Positions 1-8,191 of a DNA stretch of 44,301 nt are shown here, piece by piece. Position numbers and translations under genes: made by a program. The DNA is from GSA-30 sp036384435 (GTDB lineage: Bacteria; Pseudomonadota; Gammaproteobacteria; Xanthomonadales; Rhodanobacteraceae). Where the stretch lies: contig NZ_DASVMI010000002.1 of NCBI RefSeq assembly GCF_036384435.1, positions 1-44,301 on the forward strand. Reading direction: 5' to 3'. Within the stretch, counting starts at the first letter, position 1. Each line of letters starts with the position of its first letter. The notes beneath the pieces were generated by a model. The model was not told where the DNA came from. It saw only the letters and a list, made by a program, of their open reading frames with translations, and did not search any database.

Positions 1-33
1 ACCTTCGGCATTTCGGCCCAGTATCACTTCTGA
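1..33 (+). CDS. C-terminal end of an outer-membrane beta-barrel protein (partial)
   Basis: The first ten codons read TFGISAQYHF and end in TGA at 31-33, so the 3' end of a gene enters from the left edge. A C-terminal Tyr-x-Phe is the usual BamA-recognised signature of porins and TonB-dependent receptors, so this is probably an outer-membrane protein. A strong terminator starts 21 bp later, which supports a true gene end. Nothing further can be said about its family. Confidence 0.6.
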   Translation, partial: TFGISAQYHF

Positions 34-54
34 TCTGAAGCCGCTGCACGAACG

Positions 55-88
55 AAAAACCTCCCCGCGCGAGCGGGGAGGTTTTTTT
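55..88 (+). terminator. Rho-independent terminator of the left-edge gene
   Basis: A 14-bp perfect stem (positions 55-68 with 73-86) with loop GCGA, GC-rich at the top and flanked by an A-run and seven Ts (82-88). It lies 21 bp after the stop codon at 31-33. Confidence 0.92.
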
Positions 89-146
89 GTATCGGTGGCA
101 CGGGCGCATGGGTGGTGTGACGTGCCAACCCCGATCCCTCGTCCTG

Positions 147-236
147 GCAGGAGCGACATCAGTCGCAGATCGGGGCTCTAAAACCTCCAAGCCGCGACCT
201 CGTCGCGTCTTGCATCGCCAATGAATTCGCCCCTAC
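147..236. repeat. Dispersed repeat family B, copy 1
   Basis: Read on the minus strand, this stretch matches 43351-43466 almost base for base over the block GACGAGGTCGCGGCTTGG and the following GAGGTTTTA, and it shares both ends with 24642-24757. The ends are GGAGCGACATCAGTCGC on the left and GCGAATTCATTGGCG (minus strand) on the right. It lies between a terminator and the convergent ALDH gene. There is no coding potential. The rest of 89-316 shows nothing else recognisable. Confidence 0.75.
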
Positions 237-316
237 GTGGGATGTGAGGTGTGCGGCAAGACTTGTTACCTTTCGGCAAGGCATGCGCTCATGCGCCCGA
301 GGCGTTGACGATACGC

Positions 317-1729
317 TCAACCTAGTTTGAAAAGCAGCCGCACCATGTTCCGGAAGCGCTGCCCATAGGGCGGATTCAATAATCTCACGCCATTGAATCG
401 CGCTTGCCGGAATACCGGCTTCATATGCGAGAACGTGCGAAAACCCGCCTCTCCGTGATACCCACCCATGCCGGATTTGCCCACGCCGCCAAATGGCAAC
501 CCATGCTGGGCGATGTGATACAGCGTGTCGTTTACCGTCACGCCACCGGCCTGCGTCCGTGCCAGCACGCGGTCGATCGTCTTGCGATCGTCATCGAACA
601 GATAAAGCGCCAGGGGATGGGGCCGACCGGCAACGTAGTCGATCGCTTGATCGATGCTGTCGTAAGGCACCAGTGGCAACAGCGGCCCGAAAATTTCCTC
701 GCGCATGACCGCCATGTTGTCATTCACGTGCAGCAGCAATGTCGGCGGCAGGAATCGCCGGTTGGGGTCCTGGTCGCTATCGCCCAGTCGCTCGGCGCGC
801 GCGCCGGCAATGACCGCATCGTCGCGCAGTGTTGTCAGCCGCTGGAAGTGGCGGTCGGCGACGATGCTGGCAAATTGCCCACGCTGGGCGATCTGCGGAT
901 AAAGTCGTCCGGTGACACGATGTGCGGCAGTCACGAAGTCACCGACACGTTGCCTGGGCAACAGAACATAGTCAGGTGCGATGCAGGTCTGCCCTGCGTT
1001 CACCAGTTTGCCGTAAAGGATACGCTCCACGGCGTGTTCGAAACGGGCGCCGGGACCAATGATGGCAGGGGATTTGCCGCCCAGTTCCAGCGTGACCGGT
1101 GTCAGGTGCGCCGATGCGGCGCGCATGACGTGATGGCCTACCGCCGTGGAGCCGGTAAATAGCAGATGATCGAACGGCAAGGCGGAAAAAGCCTGCGCGA
1201 CATCGGCATCGCCGGTGACCACGCAGACCTCGTCCGGCTTGAAATATTCGGCGACCTTATGCGCGAACAGGGACGAGAATCCGGGTGTGAATTCGCTCAT
1301 CTTCACCATGACGCGGTTGCCCGCTACCAATGCATCGATCAGCGGACCCACGGCCAGGTAAAGCGGATAGTTCCATGGCACGATGACGCCCACCACGCCG
1401 CGTGGTTGCGGCAGCATGGTGGTGCCGGCAGGCAGGAATGCCATGTCGGCCATGCCCTTGCGAGGGCGCATCCAGTGTCGGCCGCGTCGCCGGGCATGGC
1501 GCAGGCCCGACAGGCTGGGAAAGATCTCCAGCAGATCGGTTTCCTCGCGCGGCCGGGTGCCGAAATCGGCAGAGATCGCCTCGGCAAACGCATCGCGTTG
1601 TTCCAGCAGCATGCGTTCGAGTCGGTCGAGCCAGCCGGAGCGTACCGACCAGGCCGGTGTCGGATCCTGCATGTGTGCATTGCGCATCAGCAGCAGGGTC
1701 TGGTGCAGGTCGCTGGTCGGTGCGTTCAT
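317..1729 (-). CDS. Coniferyl-aldehyde-dehydrogenase-like aldehyde dehydrogenase
   Basis: An NAD(P)-dependent aldehyde dehydrogenase of about 470 residues that would oxidise an aldehyde to the carboxylate in the cytoplasm. Visible motifs are the cofactor-site PWNYPLYL, the general base Glu215 in LELGGKSP, the nucleophile Cys249 in NAGQTCIAP, and EEIFGPLLP. The C-terminal part (LPFGGVGKSGMGGYHG) resembles the ALDH3/coniferyl aldehyde dehydrogenase branch. I chose the ATG at 1729. An upstream in-frame start at 1765 would overlap the receptor gene by 23 bp. The 13-bp gap to the upstream TonB-dependent receptor gene indicates one transcript with the receptor and the two lipoproteins before it. 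The substrate is not shown. The family name is from general similarity, and other aromatic or aliphatic aldehydes are possible. Confidence 0.85.
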   Translation of the reverse strand: MNAPTSDLHQTLLLMRNAHMQDPTPAWSVRSGWLDRLERMLLEQRDAFAEAISADFGTRPREETDLLEIFPSLSGLRHARRRGRHWMRPRKGMADMAFLPAGTTMLPQPRGVVGVIVPWNYPLYLAVGPLIDALVAGNRVMVKMSEFTPGFSSLFAHKVAEYFKPDEVCVVTGDADVAQAFSALPFDHLLFTGSTAVGHHVMRAASAHLTPVTLELGGKSPAIIGPGARFEHAVERILYGKLVNAGQTCIAPDYVLLPRQRVGDFVTAAHRVTGRLYPQIAQRGQFASIVADRHFQRLTTLRDDAVIAGARAERLGDSDQDPNRRFLPPTLLLHVNDNMAVMREEIFGPLLPLVPYDSIDQAIDYVAGRPHPLALYLFDDDRKTIDRVLARTQAGGVTVNDTLYHIAQHGLPFGGVGKSGMGGYHGEAGFRTFSHMKPVFRQARFNGVRLLNPPYGQRFRNMVRLLFKLG

Positions 1730-1742
1730 GGCATGGATATCC

Positions 1743-4202
1743 CTAGAACTTCGCGCGTAGCTCAAGACCGTACGTGCGCGGTGGTGTAATGCTCGCGAAC
1801 GGCGTACCGAACACCGGAGTGCTGATGTTGTTCACGCCGGTCACGTAGCGGTTGTTGAACAGGTTGTTGGCATAGAGTGCCACGCCCCAGTGGTCGCCGG
1901 GAGCATGCCAGTCCAGCCGGGCGTCGGTGCGCTGCTGGGCGCTGCCCACCTGGAAATTCGGGCTGACCACGCATTCGCCCTGCAGCTGTGAATCGGCATT
2001 GCAGCGTTCGCGGCCACGATGGGCGTAGTTGAGGTCGAATACCAGCGAGCCGTTGGCGACGTGCCCCCAGGTGTATGACATGCCCGCCGTATACGAGAAC
2101 AGCGGCTCGCCGGTGGGTTGGCCGTCCAGGTCGGCGCCAGAAAGGGCGACGGCCTTGCGATAGGTGGAATCGATATAGGCGGTTGTCAGGCTCAAGCGCA
2201 ACGCATCGAGCGGTTGCCATTGTGCTTCGAAGTCCAGGCCCTTCGCTTCCTGATCGGTGCTGCTGACCAGATAGCGCGGCACCCCCGAGCCGGCGCTATT
2301 GGGGTCGAGGGTGAGCGATTGCTTGTTGTCGTAGCGGTAGTAATAGATCGATGCATTGAGCAACAGGTTTTGCTCCGGGAATACCGTCTTGATACCAGCC
2401 TCGATATTGGTGACCTTCTCGGGCGCAAAGCGTGATCCTACCTGTACGCTGTTGTAGCCTCCGGCCTTGTAGCCCTTGGTGACCGAGACATAGCCCATGG
2501 CGTCGGGGGTGAACTTGTAATCGACTACCACGCGCGGACTCCAGTTGCTCCATGTGTTGCGGAACGTCACCGGTACGCCGACGGCATCGGTAAAGATGAG
2601 GTTGTTGTTGAAGGCAGCCAGTGCGCCCTGCGCTTCGGGCGGAAGCAGATCGAGGATGCCGGCCTGGGCCAATGCCTGCACTGTCGCGTCGTAGGCCGGC
2701 GCCTGGCGTGGCATGTTGTACCAGGAGAAGGTCTTCTGGTCGCGTGTGTAGCGGATGCCGGTGGTGACATCCAGGCGATCGTCGATATGCCAGATCACAT
2801 CGCCGAAGGCGGCATAGGCCTTGAAGTGGCCGGTGTTACGGATTGCCTCGTGCCAGGGATCGCCGAGCAAGCTATATGGCAGCCCGAATGAGGCAAGTGC
2901 CTGGCTGATGTCGGCCAGCGGCGTGCCCACACCCATCAGATTGTTGGCCAGTGTGTCGATGCTGTCGGTGTTGATATTGGTCTGGCTGGTCTGGCGCGCC
3001 TGCTCCTGGTAATAGCTGATGCCGCCGACCCAGTCGGCGATGCCGGTATTTCCCGCCAGCTTGAATTCCTGATACCAACTGTTGTTGTGCTCGATATTGG
3101 TGGTATCCAGGTAGCTGACGACGTGGTTTGTACCGTCGTAATCGCCACGGTTGAAGGTGTTGAAGCCACGCCATGCGGTAGTCGAGGTCAGGCTGCCCCA
3201 GGTGAAGGCATGGTCGATAGACAAAGTGACGCCATTGAAGCGGCGCGTCTCGGCGCCGCCGATCGCGTCGTTGTAGAGCGGGGCATGCAACGGGTCGAGA
3301 TAACTGGAGGGGGTCGGTGGGTAGGGTGCGCGCTGATTCGTATCGCTCGACAGTGGAACCAGCCCGATCGCCGGTTCAGGAGGCTGGTCCAGGTGCTCGT
3401 GATCCCAGGTCAGCAGCACGCGCGTATTGGGTGTGATATTCCAGCGCCACGCTGCTCGGGCTCCCCAGTCATCGTCTTTGCCGTAATGCTTGCCGGTGGC
3501 CGCATCCCTGATCCATCCGTCGCCCTGGTTGTCCAGCACGCTGAAACGAAACGCCATGTCCTGATTGATCGGAAGATTGATCAGCGCATCGCCATAGCGC
3601 TTGCCTTCGTTGCCGACGCGCACGCGCGCCTTGGCTTCGAAGTGGTCGCTTGGTTCATGGGTGACGATGGAGATGGCGCCTGCCGCGGCATTGCGCCCGA
3701 ACAAGGTGCCTTGGGGCCCCTTGAGCACTTCCACGCGCTGTACGTCGTTAAAGGCCAGCAGGGCGCCACCGGAGCGTGCCGCATAGACGCCGTCGACGTA
3801 GACGCCCACGGATGGATCGGTGCCGACGCCGAAGTCGCTGGTGGATATGCCGCGCAATTGATAGCGCGCCTGGGTCGGCTGACCGGCATCGATTACCAGA
3901 CCCGGCACGAACAATTGCATCTTGCTCAGGTCGGTGGCAGCGAGCGTATCGATCTGCTGGCTGGTGACGATCTGCAAGGGAATCGGTACCGACTGCATCT
4001 CCTGGGAGCGGCTCTGCGCGGTGACTGTGATATTGCCTAACAACTTGGCTTTCACTGGATCGGCAGCTTGGGGCTGGCTGGCGGACGGCGTATCCTGTGG
4101 TGCGGCTTCGTCAGCCATAGCCGCATCGAATGCGCACAGCATGACGGCGCCGCTGAGTACCTTGCCCAGGCTGGCTGACAACAACGACGGACGAATACTC
4201 AT
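1743..4202 (-). CDS. TonB-dependent receptor
   Basis: An outer-membrane active transporter of about 819 residues. It has an N-terminal signal peptide ending near AMADEAAP and a plug domain that begins with a TonB-box-like ITVTAQSRSQ. The plug contains the typical blocks LRGIS, GVYVDGVYA and VEVLKGPQGTLFGRNA. A long beta-barrel follows with the usual C-terminal NLFNNRYV block and a terminal Phe. A pair of cysteines near the end (CNADSQLQGEC) could form a loop disulfide. The ATG at 4202 is preceded by GGAGAG with 7-nt spacing. A GTG directly upstream at 4205 is the alternative. Overall type resembles receptors for non-siderophore substrates, but the ligand cannot be read from sequence. The operon context, with two lipoproteins upstream and an aldehyde dehydrogenase downstream, suggests uptake of an oxidisable organic compound. 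That is inference. Confidence 0.93.
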   Translation of the reverse strand: MSIRPSLLSASLGKVLSGAVMLCAFDAAMADEAAPQDTPSASQPQAADPVKAKLLGNITVTAQSRSQEMQSVPIPLQIVTSQQIDTLAATDLSKMQLFVPGLVIDAGQPTQARYQLRGISTSDFGVGTDPSVGVYVDGVYAARSGGALLAFNDVQRVEVLKGPQGTLFGRNAAAGAISIVTHEPSDHFEAKARVRVGNEGKRYGDALINLPINQDMAFRFSVLDNQGDGWIRDAATGKHYGKDDDWGARAAWRWNITPNTRVLLTWDHEHLDQPPEPAIGLVPLSSDTNQRAPYPPTPSSYLDPLHAPLYNDAIGGAETRRFNGVTLSIDHAFTWGSLTSTTAWRGFNTFNRGDYDGTNHVVSYLDTTNIEHNNSWYQEFKLAGNTGIADWVGGISYYQEQARQTSQTNINTDSIDTLANNLMGVGTPLADISQALASFGLPYSLLGDPWHEAIRNTGHFKAYAAFGDVIWHIDDRLDVTTGIRYTRDQKTFSWYNMPRQAPAYDATVQALAQAGILDLLPPEAQGALAAFNNNLIFTDAVGVPVTFRNTWSNWSPRVVVDYKFTPDAMGYVSVTKGYKAGGYNSVQVGSRFAPEKVTNIEAGIKTVFPEQNLLLNASIYYYRYDNKQSLTLDPNSAGSGVPRYLVSSTDQEAKGLDFEAQWQPLDALRLSLTTAYIDSTYRKAVALSGADLDGQPTGEPLFSYTAGMSYTWGHVANGSLVFDLNYAHRGRERCNADSQLQGECVVSPNFQVGSAQQRTDARLDWHAPGDHWGVALYANNLFNNRYVTGVNNISTPVFGTPFASITPPRTYGLELRAKF

Positions 4203-4257
4203 CACCGTTCTCTCCCCGCGATGGTGAACCGCGTCTATGCGGTTTCAAGTGTTCTTT

Positions 4258-5409
4258 TCAATGCATGGCCACGCATGCACCGGATTGCGTGGCGATCCAT
4301 GCCTTGATGAGGGCGACGCCTTCCTGGTGCACGGTGCTGCGTCCCAGTTCGGGCATCATTTCGCCCGGGTCTTTCGAAGCCATGCGATAGGGCACGATGG
4401 AGTCCTCAGGCTTGCCGGGCACGATGTCGAACAAATGGTCGCCAGTGCCACGACCGGCGGCGACCGGCGGCTTGCACAGGCCCAGATGGCGGTCTTCGGG
4501 CGCGCTGATGTCCAGGGTGAGCGCCGTGGTGTTGGCTGCCCCCTCAGGGTTATGGCAATGCCCACAGTTGATGTCCAGGTAAGCGCGTGCGCGTGCATCC
4601 AGCGGAGCACGTGTATCCATCCAGTTGGCATTGCGCGGCGCCACGGCGGGTGCGGGAGCACCGGTCAGGTAGCCTACGCGCATCAGGTACTGGAGTTGGT
4701 TCTCGTCGCCCTCGGCGTAACGATAGTCGCGATTGAGATGGCGCGCCTTCGGACCGATCGGATGGATGCGCCGCGTCACCCAATCCTGCGCGTGGCAACT
4801 GGCGCACTGGCTTTCGTCTGGCACGACATAATTGAAATCTTCGTGCGTCTGGTCGCTGGCCACGAGCGTGAGTGGAATCACCGCGCCGGTGCGTGCCAGG
4901 CTGGCATCGGTCTGGGTGTCGTTCCAGACATAGGGAATGGCGACCCAGCCCTCGCTGCGGCGTACGAGGACGCGCGTTTCGACCAGGCGCACGTGCGCAA
5001 GATCGAGGCCCTGGCCGGCGAAGTCGTGCGAGCTGTCGTAGGTGCGTGTCACGTCGCCAGGCTTGCTACCCCTGGGGTAGAAGAACGTCTTGCTGATGAT
5101 CGTGCCGACGGGAAAGTCGAATGTATCGCTCGCGTCGTATCGGGCAGCAACGCCCTTGGGCATCCAGATCGTGCGCAGCTTATGCGCGTAATCGGTAAAC
5201 AATGGCGTGTTGAGGTCATAGGGCACGACGCCCTGGTTCAACATCAGCTTGCCATCGCGCACTTCCAGCACATGCCAGTCGCTGAGATGGGCGGGGCGCC
5301 CATCGGCATGAAAGACCACCGGGTCCAGGCCGCGATGGCATGCTGACAGGGCCAACATCATGCAAAGTACGGCAAGAAGGTTTTCCGCCTTGAATCGCAT
5401 CATGCGCAT
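4258..5409 (-). CDS. SO2930-family (HNE_0200-type) diheme c-type cytochrome lipoprotein
   Basis: About 383 residues. An N-terminal lipoprotein signal ends in LALSAC, so the protein is probably anchored to a membrane on the periplasmic side. Two CxxCH heme motifs are visible, CASCH in the middle and CGHCH in the C-terminal half, which predicts two covalently bound c hemes. The architecture fits the family annotated as HNE_0200 / SO2930 diheme cytochrome (TIGR03806). That family is known to sit beside a beta-helix protein (TIGR03805), as here. The ATG at 5409 is preceded by GAAGG and lies 11 bp after the stop of the beta-helix gene, so the two are co-transcribed. Biochemical function is unknown for the family. 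A periplasmic electron-transfer role is inferred from the hemes. Confidence 0.88.
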   Translation of the reverse strand: MRMMRFKAENLLAVLCMMLALSACHRGLDPVVFHADGRPAHLSDWHVLEVRDGKLMLNQGVVPYDLNTPLFTDYAHKLRTIWMPKGVAARYDASDTFDFPVGTIISKTFFYPRGSKPGDVTRTYDSSHDFAGQGLDLAHVRLVETRVLVRRSEGWVAIPYVWNDTQTDASLARTGAVIPLTLVASDQTHEDFNYVVPDESQCASCHAQDWVTRRIHPIGPKARHLNRDYRYAEGDENQLQYLMRVGYLTGAPAPAVAPRNANWMDTRAPLDARARAYLDINCGHCHNPEGAANTTALTLDISAPEDRHLGLCKPPVAAGRGTGDHLFDIVPGKPEDSIVPYRMASKDPGEMMPELGRSTVHQEGVALIKAWIATQSGACVAMH

Positions 5410-5420
5410 CGCAACGCCTT

Positions 5421-6656
5421 CTATGCTTTCGGCTGCGGATTCAGCGCCACCGCGGGCAGCTTCGGTAGCGTGCACTGGTAGGCCTTGGTATCGGTGCTGG
5501 GGTTCTTGTAGTCATGCGGGCCATCGGCATTGAGCACACCGTTGGCTCCCTGGATGCAGATGCGATCGCCATCGGGTGGCAAACCGTTGACCAGATGCGT
5601 ACTGTCGACGTAGCCGTCCCATAGCACATCTGGAAATTGACCACCCATGCCATAGACCGCGGTCTTGAGCATTTTCAGCTTCATGCCATCGGGGGCATCG
5701 CCGCCCTGGCCGAAGCGGTTGTCGTAGACGTAGATCCCCTTGGGATACGGGTTGTAATCGGCAGCTACGCCACGCGTGTTGTAGTAGTTGGTGGAGAAGT
5801 AGCTGGAGATAATCACGTTGGCGGTCTTGTGATCGCCGATGTCGTTGTCGAAGATCTCCACCTTGTCGTTGGAGTTGATCACCACGCCCGAACCACGCGG
5901 CACGCTGGCCACGGCGGCGCCCCTGGCGGCAAAATTATCGGTGTTGTTGTCCAATACCTTGTTCTTGAATACACGTGTGCCGTGCCCTGCCTGCGACAGG
6001 TTGGGCATGTTGAATACCAGGATGCCGCCGGTGTTCTTCGTGGCCGTGTTGTCATACACGTCAGCATTGACCGAGTTCTCGATCTCGATGCCGGCGACGT
6101 TCTGTTCGGCGTGATTGTTGCGCACCACGATGTTGTTCGACTGCCCTACGTAGATGCCGGCATCGGATGCGCCGATCACGGTGGAATGCTCGATCAACAC
6201 GTTCTGCGTCTTGACCGGATACAGGCCGTAGGCGCCATTGGTGGTCCTGGGGCCATCGGTCCAGGCCACGCGTACGCCGCGAATGGTGATGTTCCTGCCC
6301 TGGTTGATCTTCAGGGCGTCACCCTTGGTATCTTCCAGGGACAGGTTTTCGATGGTGAAGTCGCTGGCGTTGACCAGCAGGCCTTCCGGGCCGACCACCT
6401 GTCCCTTGAACGAAAGCACGGTCTTGTCCGCGCCGGCCCCGCGAAGGGTCACGCCATCGGTGCGCAGGCTCAGTCCCCGCTTGAGGTGATAGTGCCCCGC
6501 GGGGATGTCGATCACGCTGCCTGGCCTGGCATCAAGCAACTGCTGTTGCAGCCGGGCCTGAAACTCATCCCCGCCGGAGGCGGTATCGGCGGCCTCCTGC
6601 TGGCCGCATGCTGCCAGCGCCGCGGCCATTGCCGCAGTCAGAATCCACTTGCGCAT
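5421..6656 (-). CDS. Parallel beta-helix repeat lipoprotein
   Basis: 411 residues with a lipobox (LAAC, with Gly next) at the end of a short signal peptide. Most of the chain is made of right-handed beta-helix rungs with repeated NI.IRN / V.IE..-type strands (for example IRGVRVAWTDG, NVLIEHSTVIGAS and NIVVRNNHAEQN). This matches the TIGR03805 family, the usual genomic partner of the SO2930-type cytochrome encoded next. The fold is shared with pectate lyases and alginate epimerases, so a polysaccharide-acting or scaffold role is possible, but no catalytic signature was recognised. The start is secure: GGGGAGG lies 7 nt before the ATG at 6656. It is the first gene of the four-gene minus-strand run. 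Confidence 0.88.
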   Translation of the reverse strand: MRKWILTAAMAAALAACGQQEAADTASGGDEFQARLQQQLLDARPGSVIDIPAGHYHLKRGLSLRTDGVTLRGAGADKTVLSFKGQVVGPEGLLVNASDFTIENLSLEDTKGDALKINQGRNITIRGVRVAWTDGPRTTNGAYGLYPVKTQNVLIEHSTVIGASDAGIYVGQSNNIVVRNNHAEQNVAGIEIENSVNADVYDNTATKNTGGILVFNMPNLSQAGHGTRVFKNKVLDNNTDNFAARGAAVASVPRGSGVVINSNDKVEIFDNDIGDHKTANVIISSYFSTNYYNTRGVAADYNPYPKGIYVYDNRFGQGGDAPDGMKLKMLKTAVYGMGGQFPDVLWDGYVDSTHLVNGLPPDGDRICIQGANGVLNADGPHDYKNPSTDTKAYQCTLPKLPAVALNPQPKA

Positions 6657-6797
6657 CGATGAACCTCCCCGTGCATCGTTGATGCGGAAAGCCGCTTACC
6701 GGGCTGCGGCCGAGGCGATCACTGTTGCGCAATGCATGCAGGCGGGGGAGGGCAAAACGGCCACGCCATGGGGGGCAAAGAGGCCAGTTTGTTTGGG

Positions 6798-7019
6798 TGA
6801 GGCCGCTCGCTTGAGCTCGCTGTGAGGCCGGCCGCTATGCGGCCTGTGAGGCCGCTCGCCAAGGCTCGCTGTAAAAAGTAAAGCGTGACGAGCAAACGCC
6901 AGAAGCAAGGCCGATGACGACATCCGCTTCGTGCTCTTCCTCCTTACGGGCCGTGTAGCGGCCGGCCTCACAGCGAGCCCTGGCGAGCGGCCTCACGGGT
7001 CGCGTAAGCGGCCGGCCTC
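6798..7019. repeat. Family A compound palindromic repeat (3+3 modules)
   Basis: Three hairpin modules on the left (6798-6820, 6821-6844, 6845-6869) each follow a TGTGAGGC-type linker. The cores are CGCTCGC...GCTCGC, CGGCCGC...GCGGCC and CGCTCGCC...GGCTCGC. Three modules of the same kind lie in opposite orientation on the right (about 6948-7019). The roughly 78-bp middle starts TGTAAAAAGT and is less conserved. The right arm overlaps the 3' end of the AraC-type gene and contains its stop codon. The same architecture recurs at 12446-12608, 17167-17405 and 39723-39823. Confidence 0.85.
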
Positions 7020-8066
7020 TCTCGGCGACATCCCCGTCCAGCGTTTGAAGGCGCGACGAAATTCGCGTGGGTCACTGAAGCCGATCTGCGCGCCGATTTC
7101 GGCCACGCTCAGGCTGCCGCCTTGCAGGAGTTCCAGGGCACGTTCGGCACGCACGCGATCGTGGATCTCGCGGAAGATGCGGCCGCTTTCGGCCAAACGG
7201 CGACGCAGGGAGCGTTCGCTCAGGTGCAGGGACTGTGCCACTTCGGTCAGGCGTGGGTGTTCATCCAGGCGGCTGCGCAGCAGGCGTTCGACCGAGGTGA
7301 CGATTTCGTCGTTCGCCTTGTGTCCGCGCGATTGTTGAGTGCACAGCGCCAACGACTGACGTGAGGTCAGTGGGTTGTAGCCGGGCAGGGGAAAATCCAG
7401 CCAGCGGGTATCGACCAGGATACGATTGTGCGCGCAACCAAAGCGTACGTCGCACTGGAACACACGGGCATAGTCGTGCGCATAAGGTGGCGCGGCGTAG
7501 CTCAACTCCAGGCCTTTGGGCAACAACTGCGGACCGACCAGTTCGCGTGCAAAACTGAGCGAACTGGAAAACAGCTCTTCGCTGAGAAAGGGCAGCAGTT
7601 CGGTTTCACCAAAACGTGGCCACGCACACACGGCGACGGTGCTGGTATCGACGACGGCGAAATCGACATCGAGCAAGCTGCCGCATAGCCGGTGATGGGC
7701 GATGCCCACACGCATGGCATCGCCAAAGTGGCGCGAGGTCATCATCGCCAGGCCAAGCAGCCCGAAGCTGCCGACGGTCTCCTCGCTACCGAGAATGAGC
7801 CCCAGGCCTGGCTCATTGAAACTTGCGATGGCACGCCGCACCAGCGTGCGCGCCTGGCGATAGGAAATGCGCAGCGAGGGATCGTCGAGCTGGTTGCGTC
7901 GGAAGCCCAGGCCGGCGAACCAGGGGTTGCAGTCGATGCCCAGGCGACGCGCGCGTTCGACCAGGTAGACGGGAACATTCGGTGAAATATCCGCTATCAG
8001 GTAACGCGGATCGCTCTCGTCGACGGACAGCGTCGCCGGCATGACATGGCGGATGGCTTGAGTCAT
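6993..8066 (-). CDS. AraC-family transcriptional regulator (arabinose-binding-like N-terminus)
   Basis: 357 residues. The N-terminal two thirds resemble the PF12625-type effector domain (RISYRQARTLVRRA, LGLILGSEETVGSFGLLG, AMMTSRHFGDAM). The last 100 residues form the AraC double helix-turn-helix (LTEVAQSLHLSERSLRRRL, then VAEIGAQIGFSDPREFRRAFKRW and TGMSPREA). Regulators with this N-terminal domain often control lipid, alkane or aromatic breakdown operons. It lies upstream of, and in the same direction as, the beta-helix/cytochrome/receptor/ALDH run, so it is the likely regulator. Oddity: the last residues after SPRE and the TGA at 6993-6995 are encoded inside a family A repeat, so the original C-terminus was probably replaced. 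Confidence 0.9.
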   Translation of the reverse strand: MTQAIRHVMPATLSVDESDPRYLIADISPNVPVYLVERARRLGIDCNPWFAGLGFRRNQLDDPSLRISYRQARTLVRRAIASFNEPGLGLILGSEETVGSFGLLGLAMMTSRHFGDAMRVGIAHHRLCGSLLDVDFAVVDTSTVAVCAWPRFGETELLPFLSEELFSSSLSFARELVGPQLLPKGLELSYAAPPYAHDYARVFQCDVRFGCAHNRILVDTRWLDFPLPGYNPLTSRQSLALCTQQSRGHKANDEIVTSVERLLRSRLDEHPRLTEVAQSLHLSERSLRRRLAESGRIFREIHDRVRAERALELLQGGSLSVAEIGAQIGFSDPREFRRAFKRWTGMSPREAGRLRDP

Positions 8067-8191
8067 GGTGTTGTCCCCGGCCAGTCCCCACTGGCCAAGT
8101 CACACGTTCTATCACGCACTGACCTCTGGCGGTTGGCACGGCGCACCATGACGCTATGCTTGCCCCTGGCCACTGCGTGAAGGTTTCCCCG

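Noticed and set aside
3087..4040. A 317-codon open frame on the plus strand within the receptor gene
   Set aside because: Antisense to the signal, plug and early barrel region of a clear TonB-dependent receptor. No start signal.
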